Assembly (NCBI GenBank): GCA_003550325.1
Contig: QKWP01000443.1
Location: 67,763-131,762, forward strand
Length of the DNA stretch: 64,000 nt
Direction: 5' to 3'
Origin: Gigaspora rosea
Lineage: Eukaryota > Glomeromycota > Glomeromycetes > Diversisporales > Gigasporaceae
The notes beneath the pieces were generated by a model. That model searched no databases. It saw only the letters and a program-made list of their open reading frames with translations, and had not been told where the DNA came from. How positions within the stretch are numbered: the first letter of the stretch is position 1; each line of letters opens with the position of its first letter. Positions 34,496-47,087 of this stretch are shown here, piece by piece. The position numbers and the translations under genes are program-made.

Positions 34496-35375
34496 NNNNN
34501 NNNNNNNNNNNNNNNNNNNNNNNNNNNNNNNNNNNNNNNNNNNNNNNNNNNNNNNNNNNNNNNNNNNNNNNNNNNNNNNNNNNNNNNNNNNNNNNNNNNN
34601 NNNNNNNNNNNNNNNNNNNNNNNNNNNNNNNNNNNNNNNNNNNNNNNNNNNNNNNNNNNNNNNNNNNNNNNNNNNNNNNNNNNNNNNNNNNNNNNNNNNN
34701 NNNNNNNNNNNNNNNNNNNNNNNNNNNNNNNNNNNNNNNNNNNNNNNNNNNNNNNNNNNNNNNNNNNNNNNNNNNNNNNNNNNNNNNNNNNNNNNNNNNN
34801 NNNNNNNNNNNNNNNNNNNNNNNNNNNNNNNNNNNNNNNNNNNNNNNNNNNNNNNNNNNNNNNNNNNNNNNNNNNNNNNNNNNNNNNNNNNNNNNNNNNN
34901 NNNNNNNNNNNNNNNNNNNNNNNNNNNNNNNNNNNNNNNNNNNNNNNNNNNNNNNNNNNNNNNNNNNNNNNNNNNNNNNNNNNNNNNNNNNNNNNNNNNN
35001 NNNNNNNNNNNNNNNNNNNNNNNNNNNNNNNNNNNNNNNNNNNNNNNNNNNNNNNNNNNNNNNNNNNNNNNNNNNNNNNNNNNNNNNNNNNNNNNNNNNN
35101 NNNNNNNNNNNNNNNNNNNNNNNNNNNNNNNNNNNNNNNNNNNNNNNNNNNNNNNNNNNNNNNNNNNNNNNNNNNNNNNNNNNNNNNNNNNNNNNNNNNN
35201 NNNNNNNNNNNNNNNNNNNNNNNNNNNNNNNNNNNNNNNNNNNNNNNNNNNNNNNNNNNNNNNNNNNNNNNNNNNNNNNNNNNNNNNNNNNNNNNNNNNN
35301 NNNNNNNNNNNNNNNNNNNNNNNNNNNNNNNNNNNNNNNNNNNNNNNNNNNNNNNNNNNNNNNNNNNNNNNNNNN
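34496..35375. other. Assembly gap (880 N)
   Basis: Sequence is unknown here. Frames reported across it are meaningless. By comparison with pseudogene A only about a dozen codons of the transposase should lie between the residues seen on either side of the whole interruption, so the gap falls in inserted DNA, not in the gene. Confidence 0.95.
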
Positions 35376-36545
35376 GAACATACAACTAATTTTACCAACA
35401 ATTTCTAAATTTTGAAAAACACCTCTTTAAAGAAATAAAGGTTTAGTTAATGCTTTATTTTTTTCGTTTGACGTTTTTGTTCTTTTTGGTTTTGTTTTTT
35501 TTTATTTTTTTTTATTAATTTATTTTATTCTGGCACTTTGTGAGAAAAATAACCTAGGCTTTTTCGACACTTTGCAAGCAAACCCAGACTTTTCCGGCAC
35601 TTTGCAAGAATATATTCAACTTGATTTTGGCAATTTCTAACATGAACTCTACTTCAGAGAAATGGAGATTTGGGTTTTATTTTTTTATTTAGTTTGCTTA
35701 CATTTCTTTTTTTTTTGTTTGTTTTCTTTTTACTTATTTCTTTAATTTGTATTTTTTTTATTTATTTCAGCACTTTGCAAAAACCTTTGACGATTTCTGA
35801 ATTGCAAAAAACGAACTCTTACTTTAGGAAAATAGAAATTTGGAACTTCGTTTATTTTTTATTTAGTTTGTTTACATTTTTGTTTTTGTTTGTTTTCTTT
35901 TTTTTACTTATTTTTTAATTTTATTTTATTTTATTTATTTCTTATTTCCTTCAGAACTTTGCAAGAAACAACCTAACTTTTCTGGCACTTTACAAGAATA
36001 CCAATTCTAACTTCTCTGATACTTTGCAAGAAGTAGCGAATATAAGCGAATATAAGCGAATATAATAGTTAAACCAAAAAAATGAAATAATAGCAAACTG
36101 CAAAGTGAGAAAATAAGTGAATTAGATGTGAAAGTAGTCATTTTCATTTTTTTTTTGTTATTTTTTTTTGGGTTTGTTTTTTTTTTGGTTTTATTTTTTT
36201 TATTGTTTTTTTTATAATAATATATAATAAAATATGTAATAGTTAAAATATTAAATAATAATAAAAAATAAAAAAATAAAATTTATATTAAATTGCAAAA
36301 ACTTGCGATATTGTATATTTAATTTAAAATATAATATATAATAATAATAAATAAATAAAAAATTTTAGAAACTTGTGAAAACTTGTGAAAACCTGTAAAA
36401 TGTTTAAAAATTTGCAAAAAGTATGATTATGTGAATATAATAATGATTAATTGATATCATATTCGATATATATCGATTACTATCACTATCGATAGAAATC
36501 GACAGGGGTGTTGATCATCGATATATATCTTACTAGTTAGTAATC
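35376..36545. repeat. Insertion in pseudogene B with dispersed GGCACTTTGCAAGAA units
   Basis: Between 35,530 and 36,030 the words CTGGCACTTTGCAAGAA, CAGCACTTTGCAAAAA and GATACTTTGCAAGAA recur about eight times, partly arranged as two or three longer units with TTTAGTTTGTTTACATTT between them. A GCGAATATAA triplet repeat follows at about 36,035-36,070. The right end has mirrored CGATATATATCGAT words (36,460-36,530). The left boundary is hidden by the gap. It is probably another satellite-bearing element. Confidence 0.55.
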
Positions 36546-37891
36546 AATATATATCTATATATAAAATTTGCTGATGCAATCTGCGATTATTGTTGAAATT
36601 TTTGGATAGAACCAAATAAATTTGTTATTAAGTAACAAATTAGTTCCGTTCTTTGAGAATGATTGAATTGGTTCTAAAATTATGTCTAACATTTAAGAAA
36701 TATTTGACTTTTTATTTCTTTTTCTAAATTAGAAGATTTTATTATTAGCAAATAACCCAGTAATTGGTTTGTATTCAGTTTATTTCTGTGCCATGTAGGT
36801 ATATTTCCAAATGATAAATATATTGGGTGAAGCTGACTTTTACCCAATGAATTACAATTGGTGGCATCAGAATATAAAATAATGGATAAAATTTTTGCAC
36901 CAGTTGGTAAAGTACTTGAGTAGTTTTCGCTATTGCCATTATTTTGCTCTTTATAAATATTTTCTTTACTATTTTTTAAAAAAAAAATTAATTAATAAAA
37001 TCAAAATTAATATGTATATAAAAATAATATTAAAGTTAATATTCCTTAGTAGTTTTATATAATTCTTCATATTCAAGTGCAAAAGTTTGAAATATATTAG
37101 AAATTTCTAATATATTTTGAATGCAACTCATTAATGGCATATGATATAAGAAATACTCAGTATTATCATGATCCAATACTTTAGTTTTCATATATAACAA
37201 ATTAGATTTCATATTATTCATAAATAGTTTTCCTTGTTTAATATTTTTTGGTAATAGAGATTTGGAATGATTTGAATGTTTATTAAAGAATGAGATAATC
37301 ACATTGCCAGCTGCATTACTTAGTTCATATTTTGTAACCAAAACCATTAAATTAGCATAACTTTGTTAGGAAATTCATTATATTCTTGATTTTCATCGTC
37401 AGATGAATTATTTCACATATCTTCAAAATAATCTGCGCTAACTGAAATATCATCAGATAATTTATGATAATCTTGCGAAGTAATTTCAAATTCATCAAGA
37501 ATATTAGTATTAGAATCAACTTCAAAATTTTTTGAATATGTGTTATTCTCTAATTCAAAAGAAATATTTGCTAAATTCTTAAACAAATTATCATCATTAG
37601 ATAAATTCACAATATTACTCTCTAAATTAATATTTTGTACAGTATTACTAAAGTTAATATTTTAAATGAAATTTTTTTAGAGGTTTTAGAAGAATATCCA
37701 ATATCTAATTGGTCTTTTTTAATATCATCCTGAGGCAATTCATCAAAAAGTGAAGACTTGCGAAAACTCTCAGTACTTTTGACAAAAACTGGAACATCTT
37801 TGACAGTATTAAGACACTTGGACATATGTTTACTTAATCCATTTCGTGATAGAAAAGTACAATTGCAGAAAGAACATTTGAAGCTAGACAT

Positions 37892-38208
37892 TTTACTAGA
37901 TTAGAATTATATTTGATATTTAAAGAGAAATAGTGGAATTTATATTCTAAGAATAATAATTTCAATTTGTTTTAGAATTTTAAAGATATTTGAAAATAAA
38001 ATTTTTTATGAAAAAAATAAAAAAGTTTTTAATTATATTTATATTTTTGAAAATATAGAAATTCTGTTTATATTTTAAATTAAACTAAAGTATTTAATTG
38101 CCGATTTGGATATGATCAGCACTAATCACGTGTAAATTATTATAGAAATTGAGGATAAGGTAATAGTAACTTTAATTATAGTCTTGGAATCTAGAATGCA
38201 ATAACCAA
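37892..38208. promoter_or_regulatory. Shared 317-bp spacer between divergent starts
   Basis: The start codons of Plavaka-like pseudogene B (37,891, -) and G2 (38,209, +) face away from each other across this AT-rich spacer. By position it would contain both promoters. No specific element can be proved by eye. Confidence 0.35.
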
Positions 38209-38564
38209 ATGGCTAAAAGAGTACACCAAGCTCAAGTTATCTTGCTAGAACTAGGAGTTTTGGATGAAACGTTACATTATGGACTGTACTCGCATTATTG
38301 GTAGAAAACAAATAAAGTTTTTGATAACCAAGATATAACTTATTTTCCAATTTGTGTTGGACAAAAAACCCAAGTTATTCTTGATGATCGTGAGTTTATT
38401 ATCACGATAGTAGTCAGTTAACCCAGTAATCCTTACTTACCTGGTTATTCTTGGCAAAGTGATACGTTTTATACTAAAACCCTAGCCCATGATCCTAGTA
38501 CAGCTATTTCTTCAATCTACACGAGTATTTTCAACACCAAACCCGTTATTCCGGACTACTTATT

Positions 38565-38732
38565 AGGGGCATGCTATTTATCACGTGATTTTTACCATGG
38601 ATGCATGGTCAAAGGTAGTGATCACGTCTATATATTATATTAATCAATCAAAATTAGATAAAGTGATCACACTATACATGGATAGGAGTAGCTACTAAGT
38701 AAAAAATATCACGTAATAAATGGCACGCCCCT
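38565..38732. repeat. MITE, 168 bp, in a G2 exon
   Basis: The termini are AGGGGCATGCTATTTATCACG and, reversed, AGGGGCGTGCCATTTATTACG. TATT occurs on both sides (38,561-38,564 and 38,733-38,736). Removing it rejoins the G2 frame apart from a separate 1-nt shift, so it is a clear insertion into an exon. The interior has mirrored GTGATCAC words. Confidence 0.75.
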
Positions 38733-40564
38733 TATTGGATGGACAAATTATGAAATTGTTTTGCAATTGTTAATTGATGTTTCCTTTTTTCCTTTTTTTT
38801 TTAACCTTGGTTAAATTAAAATTTTTGTATTTGGAATTGGATCTTCTTCTTGAGAAGATTGGAATAAAGGTGGTTATAGTTATCAGTCGTCATTAATTTA
38901 CATGTATAGTAAAAAGCAAGGATTATATATATCATTTATCGAAGATAATATTTGTAAAGTGGAAGTTTATCAAGATTCGCAATTAAAAAAAGCAGTAGAA
39001 GGAACAACTCTGAACGATGTTTGGGAACATTTTAGTATCAATAAATATAGCGGTATAGAACTTTTTGGTCTTAGTTATGCAGTTACTTAACGATTAATCA
39101 AACAACACCAAATTCCTACTTGTACACCAAATTAATGGAATAATTTTTCCACTATAAAAACACTTTATGATTATCATTTGAAGCATAGAACACTTTCTAA
39201 TATTAACCGGCATGATCTTTTTATTAATTGGTCAATACAAGAAAGTAACATTATTGAGATGAATTCCACACTTAATTCGTTATATCCAAAAGATTATCAA
39301 TTTGATAGTCAAAAATTAAATGCATGGCGATCAATGATTCGCGCTACTGATGCACATAAAATAACACCCTGGTCGTACATAGAATCAAAAGTATTTAGTA
39401 AAATCTTTTTACAATTTATGTCGCAAATAATTATATAATAACTTACGCATTAAATTTTAGTATCAATTTTGGACAAAATCCAATCTACCAAATCATGATT
39501 CCACAATGCTCAAACAATTCTATAAAATGGGATTTTTAACAAGTGTACCTGTTCATATGCCAAATGCAATATGCACATTTTGGAATTCTTTTTCATGTGC
39601 TTTAGATAATAATAAAAAAACTTCAAATAGAAAACAACGCATTTTATCAATAATCGCTGAAGACTTTACCTATAATGAATTAGAAACTAACTTAGGTGTA
39701 AGTTTATTTTACCAATTAATAATACACATAATATTAAAAATTAATTATCTGATATTAAAAGGTTGACTGTCATACGATTTTTGAAGCTCGCAAACATGCA
39801 AAATCTTATGGTCATGGTGCACCGCCTCTTTCAAAGCCCATTATCTATCGTGTAAAACTAACAGAAGAACAACTAAATCAGGTTGAAGTTTTTTTTCCAG
39901 CAAAGAAAATGTTAATATGTCATTATATAGAACTGAAACATCAACTGGCTTACCAATTTTATATCTTCAGAATCATAAAAAAGCTTTATGGGAAAAGTTT
40001 CACAAAAGATATCCAAACGGAATACAACATACATCATTTATGACTCACTTACAAGATGGCCAATATATATATAAAGATAATCTTGGTGGCATGTGCTCAA
40101 CTTGCAATGAGCTTGGATATGAAGTATTTGAAGAAATTGAAAAGCTTTTAAAATTACATATTAGTGATATCAATCTTCAGGTAGGTAAATTATATATATA
40201 CGAGTCACTCCTGTTATAGTAAAATGATCAGTTTCGTTAATAAAAATTTTTTAAAAATTTGTTATATCGAATATTTCATTAGCAAATGCATCATATTGAA
40301 AGAGTTATATATAAACTAACCTCGAGCTAATTTTTATATTGAGATTTTAATAGTCTTCTCTATATGAGTGACTTGTATATTATAATATATGCATATTTGT
40401 ATATATAAATATATATAGTGCTATATCATAGTTTTTCATATTGAATACTGTAAATATAACAGGATTTCATATTATATATATCTCATTATATGGTGCTATT
40501 TACAATATCCCATAGTAATATACATACCTTTTTATATCATATACGTAAATTATTCTATTGCGAA

Positions 40565-41096
40565 TAAAGGTATTTCACAGATTAGTATATTATAGATGAG
40601 CAGATCCGTATAAGGCCGAATTTTATACTATACTGATTCAGTGTAATATATATTAGCGTTAGGGTTAGAAATTATAGCTGATCGGTATAGTATAGATTTT
40701 AAACTCAGTCTACTATAAGGATCTGCTCATTTATACCATACTGATCTGTTATAATTTCTGCAAATGCTAGTATTTGCAGTCATTTATTTAGCGCTAATTA
40801 TATTATAAATAACAAGAACTAATTTTGTTAGTTAATAATCTGTAATTAAGCAAGTTTTAGTTAGTAACCCCGTAGCAACACTTTAATTGGAAATTATAGC
40901 AGATCAGTATAGTATAAATGAGTAGTCCATATAGTATAGGCTGAATTTAAAATCTATACTATACCGATCAGCTATAATTCCTAACCCTAATGCTAATATA
41001 TATTACACTGAATCAGTATAGTATAGATTTGAAAATTTGGCCTATACTATACGGACTGCTCACCTATACTATACTGATCTGTGAAATACCTCTTTA
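40565..41096. mobile_element. Foldback element, 532 bp, 8-bp target duplication
   Basis: ATTGCGAA (40,557-40,564) and ATTGCTAA (41,097-41,104) flank it. The ends read TAAAGGTATTTCACAG and, reversed, TAAAGAGGTATTTCACAG. The arms are about 190 bp and packed with CTATACTATACTGATC-type words that are themselves repeated within each arm. It lies in the intron between G2 exons ending at 40,180 and starting at 41,366. Confidence 0.8.
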
Positions 41097-44042
41097 ATTG
41101 CTAAATTTTTTGCTATTGTCATAAAGATTCTTCATAGTTATTATTCAATTTTTTTTTTTGCAATATAAAATTATATAATAACTACAAATATTCATTGGTG
41201 ATACAGCATATATGCATGTATATATATTTGTATATATATTCTAATATCGATATTAACCGTGTCATATTAAATGCTAAATATAGGAAAATTTGAATACATA
41301 AGCTCAAACTCTAAACCGATATTTGTGAAAAGATTATTCTATAAAACTTACTGTTAATTTATTAGGCCAAGCCGTTCATAATTCTTGTATAAGTCATTGT
41401 CTACGACATGCATTTGGAGATTGTAATTTAGTTCACTCAGAAATATGTGAAGATTGTGAAAAGCTATTTACTTTTTTTGACGAAATAAAAACCAACATAC
41501 CCCTTGAAACTTACAAACTTTTAAATGAGTATCAAACTAAGCTTGTATATTTTCAAGCTCATCATGTACAGAAAACATACCTTAATGCTCAACTAAGTGC
41601 TAATCTTGCACAACTTGATTCAGATGGCGTGTTGATTATTGTTGATTACAAGATGAAAATCCTGTGTCAAAAATCTAGAGAAACTAAGGCCGAATTTTTT
41701 GGCAAGCGTAGATAGTCACTTTATTCAGTCTTAATGTATATGAAGGATCCTGATAGTGGTAAAATTAATATTCATGCATTTGATCATTGGAGTGATGATA
41801 GTAAACAAGATGCCTGGTTTACAGCATCTTTACTTCATGGTGTACTAGAAATAATCGAAATAAAACCAAAATGGATTAGTATTTTTTCTGATAATGGACC
41901 GCATTATCATAATACAGAATTAATAATTATAATAACTCATTGGAAAAAGTGGTATGATATTTCGGTGTGTAAATGGAATTTTCTTGAGGCTGGTGAAGCG
42001 AAAACGGCAATCGATTCGCATCATGCCCAGGTATAAATAAATTTTTTATTTTGTAATTAGTAGAGTTGTCAATGGATTGGTTGGTTGATCCAACTATCAA
42101 CCTGCTATATTAAACTAACCTTGCTTCAGATTCTATCTGGGCTTAGTCTAAGTTGCTTCAGGTTGCTTCAAGTTACTCATACTTAAGCTATACTCATTCT
42201 GGAGTAACTTGGAAATGTTAATTCATTTATACCCTGGTCAGATCGCAGGATATAAATCAGTTGTATTCTGAGTACTATGTATATAAGCGGAAATGTCATT
42301 TTCACATATACCTGATTACCCAGAATATAACTATCACTAACACCTTGATAACTAGTACATCCTAACCGATCGATTATTACTATTTGATCAGTTAACGTAT
42401 GCTATAAAATGATAGGTAAAAATAGGTCACAATATTGAATCGGGTGAAGAAATACAAGAGGTGATAAAGACTTGGCAGGCACTCACGTTGCTAATATCAT
42501 GCCTAACTGTGAAGGTTTGTGTATTTTTGTTTCTAATTTTAATAACAACAGATACAAGTATTAATTAAACTAAACAAATAAAGCAAATGAAAAACTGGGA
42601 ACAATACATGGAATGTCTAATTGGCACAAATGGACTTGGCCAGATAAAGGAGAGGATGCAGGATGTATTCTTGCTAGTCCGTTACCGAAATTAGGATCAT
42701 GGAAAAAATATATACCTGAACAAATCATGAAAATTTCAAAGGATCATGTTTTTAGAAAGCCGGTGCCAATGCTATCAGAACATACAACACCTACCAAGTC
42801 ATGGACTATACCAACACTATGTATTTAAAATACCGTCTAGATAATTATACTCCAATGCAAATTTAATTATTTGTTTTATTGCTTGATAGGTCAAGATATG
42901 AACAAATCTAATGTCAAATTCCAAGAGAATACAATGGTAAGATTTACATATATAACACCCTCTATTGAAAATACTTTTGGGTAAATTTATTACGTTGTGT
43001 TGAAAATATTACATTGAAGCCCAAAAATTCAAAATTCAATATTATTTTATCAAAGGAACTTGAACTTCGAATATACTTACGATTGTACTAAAAATTATAT
43101 TAAAATTCAGATTAGTAAACTGCAATAAGCGGTGCTAATATAAATCTTTCAAAAAGTCAACAAGTAAAGTTGATTGTGTAAAATTTTCACAATCGATTTT
43201 ACATACCTAGATTTTTTGAATGATAATAAGGTACTAATTTATATAATATGAGTGCGTTAGAGTGAAAACCTGAAGTGAATATTTAAGGTTTCACAGTAGA
43301 GAACTTAGCCCCTAAGAATAATGATCTTATGCATCGGCATTGATCAGTGTGATTGGTTGTATTAATTTCAGTAGTTCAATAACGTATCGAATGTTCTGCC
43401 ATTGTGAAAAATATTCACATCCAGATTACGCACTCGAATATCAAATGTTTAATTTTGAGAATTACCATGGTTTTATGAATATTTAGCTTCGGTTAAAGCA
43501 TCTACTTTCAGAAAGCAACATTATTGTTAGCTTATTACACCTGACAATTAAAGACCAAATTTAACAAACATTGAAAATTCTAGGAAATGCATACTTCAAA
43601 TATGATTATTCCAACTCAGATAAATACACACTCGAAATCAAAAAGGTAACCTCTCTAGTATAGTATTATTAATACGGGTATGGATACGTCAAATAAGGCT
43701 TAAACTCTACTTATTCTCAACTTAGTCACGACAGGTATTCATTAGGGTGGGCTCTTGCAGAAAATAAAAAAATAACAAGAAAGAGCCTTGGAAACGAATG
43801 ACAGAACAAATCAGAAATTTGTTAGAAAATATGTTTCACACGGGAACAGCAAACAGTAAAGACAAATTCACAGGTCAAGAAATGTATGATGAACTATTGA
43901 AATAGGCTCAACATGGCGAATTTGATCAAAACAATGTTCCAAAAGTATCTACGATTAATAACTGGATTGCGACTTTTAGTTGTAAATGGAAACAAAATAT
44001 GGCAAGACGCTCTTTGGAGGTATCTGAAACCTCTAAATGTTA

Positions 44043-45480
44043 AAATAAGCATATTTTCTTAGAACACTTACTTCATATAATTAAGAGCATGTATTGGAAT
44101 CTATATATATAAATTTGTTGGAATCTGGCGTTTGTATATAATAAATAGTATTTTTATAAAGTAATCAAATCGCTTTTTTTAAAAGAATATAAATTTATGA
44201 CCTTTTTTGCACAAAATTATATTATTTATCATGTGAAATTATTTATATGTAAAGAACTTGTCATATTCGAGATTTTTTGTACTTTTAATAAGTACTTAAT
44301 AGATTGACAAATTTTACCCCAAATTACATATATAAATTAGTGCCGATCATAACCGGATTATCAATTAATTAATTTAAAACACGTCAAAATCTAATCATGA
44401 TTATCAAATTTTGATATAGTCATAATCCATCAAAATATAGTCATAATCATCATGATTACATTCATCGACACCTATTTTACATTTTGATTTGAAATATTTA
44501 CAGCAAACAATTCGGTTTCACATTTAGTAAAACTGTTTCGTACGTACGTATGTTCGAATTAAATCATGTTAATGGAATATAATCGTTTGTGAAATCTTAC
44601 GTTAATCGAAATATTTGTTACAATATACACATACTTTCGCATACTTTCTCGCATATAAGAATAAATACCGCCGTCAATATTTTATACCCAATCAAAGAGA
44701 CTTAACTCTTTTAAACAAACAAATGGAAATCCCAATTCCCACCCAAAAGGTTCTCTTTCATTAGAGTTATTGAATTTATTTATACCACGTTACATGCGCA
44801 TATCTCACGAATGGAATGTCACATGATACATATAGCAAAAAAAAAGATTCAAACCTGTAATAACATTGAGCCCATACTTTGCTAACGAACTATCACCTAT
44901 AATTAAAGCGATGTGCAAACCAACATATTCAAATATTTGACATTTATTGATCACAAGTTTTGTACGCTACATACGTACACGAATAACGTTAAAAAAAAAT
45001 GACGCAACTATTTCATCATAACGACATACCTAATACAATTACTCCATTAGTCATTAAAAAATTAACTTCTTTCCAAGAACGGATAAACGAGAATCCCAAA
45101 AAAGGATTCCAAGGAAATCAGCATAAGCGACATAGATAAAGTTGATTCCATACACATTTCATGTTTCACAAGAAACGTGATCGGTATGCTATAATTTCCA
45201 ATTCCAACACTATGTGGTGTCGATCATCTAATCGAGTAAATCCCGCTATGTTAGATGACGTGCGTCACCTCATCTGACGTTCGTTATTCTTAATAGATCG
45301 GCATTGTTATTGTTACATTACGTTTCTTTCTCCCCATAAAACAAAGTCGCGTTGTAATAAACAGCTGCAACCATTTGAAAGACAAAATATAAAAGCTACT
45401 TAATAATAATCATATATCTTTACCTTAATTTCTATTTTACTAATCTCTTATTATTATATTTGGCTTTATATTATTTTCTT
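44043..45480. other. Intergenic region without repeats seen
   Basis: Composition is more balanced than in the transposon-rich parts and homopolymers are few. A CGTACGTACGTA run lies near 44,540, and similar runs occur near 48,750 between the two halves of the duplication. AATATAAAAG near 45,386 could act as a TATA box for the module array downstream, but there is no supporting evidence. Confidence 0.35.
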
Positions 45481-45604
45481 GTTTTACAAAGTAGGAGCAA
45501 CGCGATTACTGGTTTCACTGATCGAGAGGATTGCTGAACAACATAATAACTACTCCAAGCTTCAAATTCTGGCGCTCTAACTTCACAACATGGGAACAAC
45601 TCTT

Positions 45605-46109
45605 TGGTTATGTTGCTGCACTAATACAGAGAACTGGGTTTGACAGCTTGGCAACCACTCCAAGCCTTAAATTCGGGTGCTCCAATTTTGTTATTAAAGT
45701 CTGCTGGTTCTGAAGGAAGAGCTTGGTTATGTGCTGCACTAATACGGAGAAGTACTGGGTTTGACAGCTTGGTAACCACTCCAAGCCTTAAATTCGGGCG
45801 TTCTAACTTTGTTATTAAAGTCTGCTGGTTCTGAAGGAAGAGCTAGCTATGTATCTTTTACGTTGAATAAAGAAGTGACGCAATTTTGCTTCTTTATTTA
45901 CAAAGTGAGAGCAACTCTTATTACGGGCTGGCACTGATCGAGAGGATTATTAAAATCTGCGCTCTAACTTCACAACATGGAAAAACTCTTGGTTATGTTG
46001 CTGCAGTAATACAGAGAAGTACTGGGTTTGACAGCTTGGTAACCACTCCAAGCCTTAAATTCGGACGTTCTAACTTTGTTATTAAAGTCTGCTGGTTCTG
46101 AAGGAAGAG
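45605..46109 (+). repeat. Tandem ~120-bp units (three) within D copy 1
   Basis: The unit runs from GGTTATGTTGCTGCACTAAT through GGTTTGACAGCTTGG and CCAAGCCTTAAATTCGG to CTGCTGGTTCTGAAGGAAG. It occurs at about 45,605, 45,723 and 45,991. A longer unit that starts ACAAAGTGnGnGCAAC occurs at about 45,487, 45,899 and 46,165. Confidence 0.85.
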
Positions 46110-46407
46110 TATCTTTTACGTTGAATAAAAAAGTGACGCAATTTTGCTTCTTTTGCTTCTTTATTTTACAAAGTGGGTGCAACTCTTATTACGGGCGGGC
46201 ACTGATCGAGAGAATTATTGGGTCTCGGATTTTCACAATTAAAGAAGTTCAAACAAGCAATCTTGGTTTTCTACATTTCGAATTGCTCTGTGGGTTTTCT
46301 TTATTATGTCTTGACTTTTTTTTTTACTTCGGAATATTTTGTTGAGTGGCTTTGATTTCTGTTTAATTTTTTGATCAATTATTAATTCCTTCGTTTTTTT
46401 TTCGTAG

Positions 46408-47087
46408 ACTTTAGCTTATTGAAAAGTGGGTAAGTATGACATTGAAAATTGAGATCTGGGTGATAAACCGGAAGCTTGGAACTGGAGCAAACGATAAGTG
46501 TCAGTTTCATTTCTTATCCTGAATTTCTTCTATTTTTATCAATTGAAACTAATGCTTCTCTTTTGTGATCTTTTCTTTGCTGCAACGCGAATCGGGAGCT
46601 TTTACAATATTCGAATCTGGATGAAAAACTGAAAACGGTGAATGCTAGATTATTGTATTCTTTAATACACTTTCCTTTTTTCAAAGGGAATTAATATTTC
46701 TTCTCTTTTGTAGATTTCGTTGTAACTCGAACTGTAATCTTGACAATGTATTAAGAATTGGGCGAAAACGGGAAATTATCAAATGAAGTACCGTATTGCT
46801 TTTTTTATTCCTTTATTATGGGCTTGCTTTTTTTTTTCTAATAAGAGCTAACATAGAACTCTTTTCTTTTTTTTAGGTCTTTGTTGTAATGCGAACTGTG
46901 AACATTTGATGATGAATTCGAATATTAGTGGGGTACTAAAAACGATCGAACGAGGTGAATATTAGTTCTATGTTCTCTTATTTTTGGGTGATTCAAATAA
47001 AAACCAATTTGATTTGTTTTTATAAGTCATTGTTTTGTTAGAACACGAAATGGACACTTTTGGACTTGGACAAAGGCTTCGAACAAC
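46408..47087 (+). other. Array of five exon-like modules, ~160-bp spacing
   Basis: Modules begin right after a pyrimidine tract plus AG at 46,408, 46,576, 46,714, 46,877 and 47,042. Three end at plausible 5' splice sites (AACG|GTGAAT at 46,637, CGAG|GTGAAT at 46,954, CAAC|GTAAGC at 47,087). Modules 2-4 are related to one another, sharing TGTAAYnCGAACTGT-like starts. One frame in each gives Cys/Asn-rich peptides (CCNANRELL, RCNSNCNLD, LCCNANCEH). Exon lengths of 46-88 nt are short. The second copy of the locus keeps the same order (49,957 onward). It could be a spliced non-coding RNA, a micro-exon gene or a satellite that mimics exons. Confidence 0.45.

Larger units (their letters stand above)
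32546..37891 (-). pseudogene. Plavaka-like transposase pseudogene B, nearly complete but gapped
   Basis: From ATG at 37,891 the minus strand reads a C2HC zinc finger (C-x2-C-x12-H-x3-C, starting MSSFKCSFCNCTF), an acidic linker (to 37,413), then VTKYELSNAAGNVIISFFNK (37,335 down), LSIILYSDATN and GNIPTWHRNK (about 36,850). An insertion with the assembly gap follows. The protein resumes with SKHPCHFCLVKRDN (34,495), then IDKMHHLD, NEYRNLMKVMIFVLDNL (33,840), YGTLNGFFTKTYEILHK (33,430), an open exon of 131 codons (32,860-33,252, ending ISDQGICYGQ) and the C-terminus (NPYYYGCPWLKL...DKTNEYLVNKYIF). Introns have GT-AG ends. Faults are few: TGA near 37,418, a 1-nt loss near 37,355, stops near 33,990 and 33,875. 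Candidate DDE residues are in LYSD, DKMH and ANEY. It would be a cut-and-paste transposase. Confidence 0.75.
38209..44042 (+). pseudogene. G2 family: large DDE-like (transposase/integrase-fold?) protein, decayed
   Basis: From ATG 38,209 one frame runs with only occasional stops: MAKRVHQAQVILLELG..., then after a 168-bp MITE IGWTNYEIVLQLLIDV..., QGLYISFIEDN, NDVWEHFS, IELFGLSYAVT, CTPN (to about 39,400). Later exons are 39,461-39,695 (QRILSIIAEDFTYNELE), about 39,763-40,180 (FEARKHAKSYGHG, ALWEKFHKRYPNG, GGMCSTCNELGYEVF), 41,366-42,031 (CISHCLRHAFG, CEDCEKLF, IIVDYKMKI, AFDHWSDDSKQDAWFTAS, SDNGPHYHN, FLEAGEAKTAIDSHHAQ), about 42,410-42,520, 42,610-42,825 (NWHKWTWPDKGEDAG) and 43,762-44,042 (NLLENMFHTG, INNWIATFSCKWK). 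The spaced VDYK, SDNG and LEAGE/IDSHH motifs look like a D-D-E/D active site. A zinc-binding cluster precedes it. I recall similar proteins repeated in AM-fungal genomes, without a characterised function. Confidence 0.6.

Noticed and set aside
34403..35408. Open frames of about 300 codons spanning the N run
   Set aside because: They exist only because N has no stop codon. Only the SKHPCHFCLV end belongs to a real (transposase) frame.
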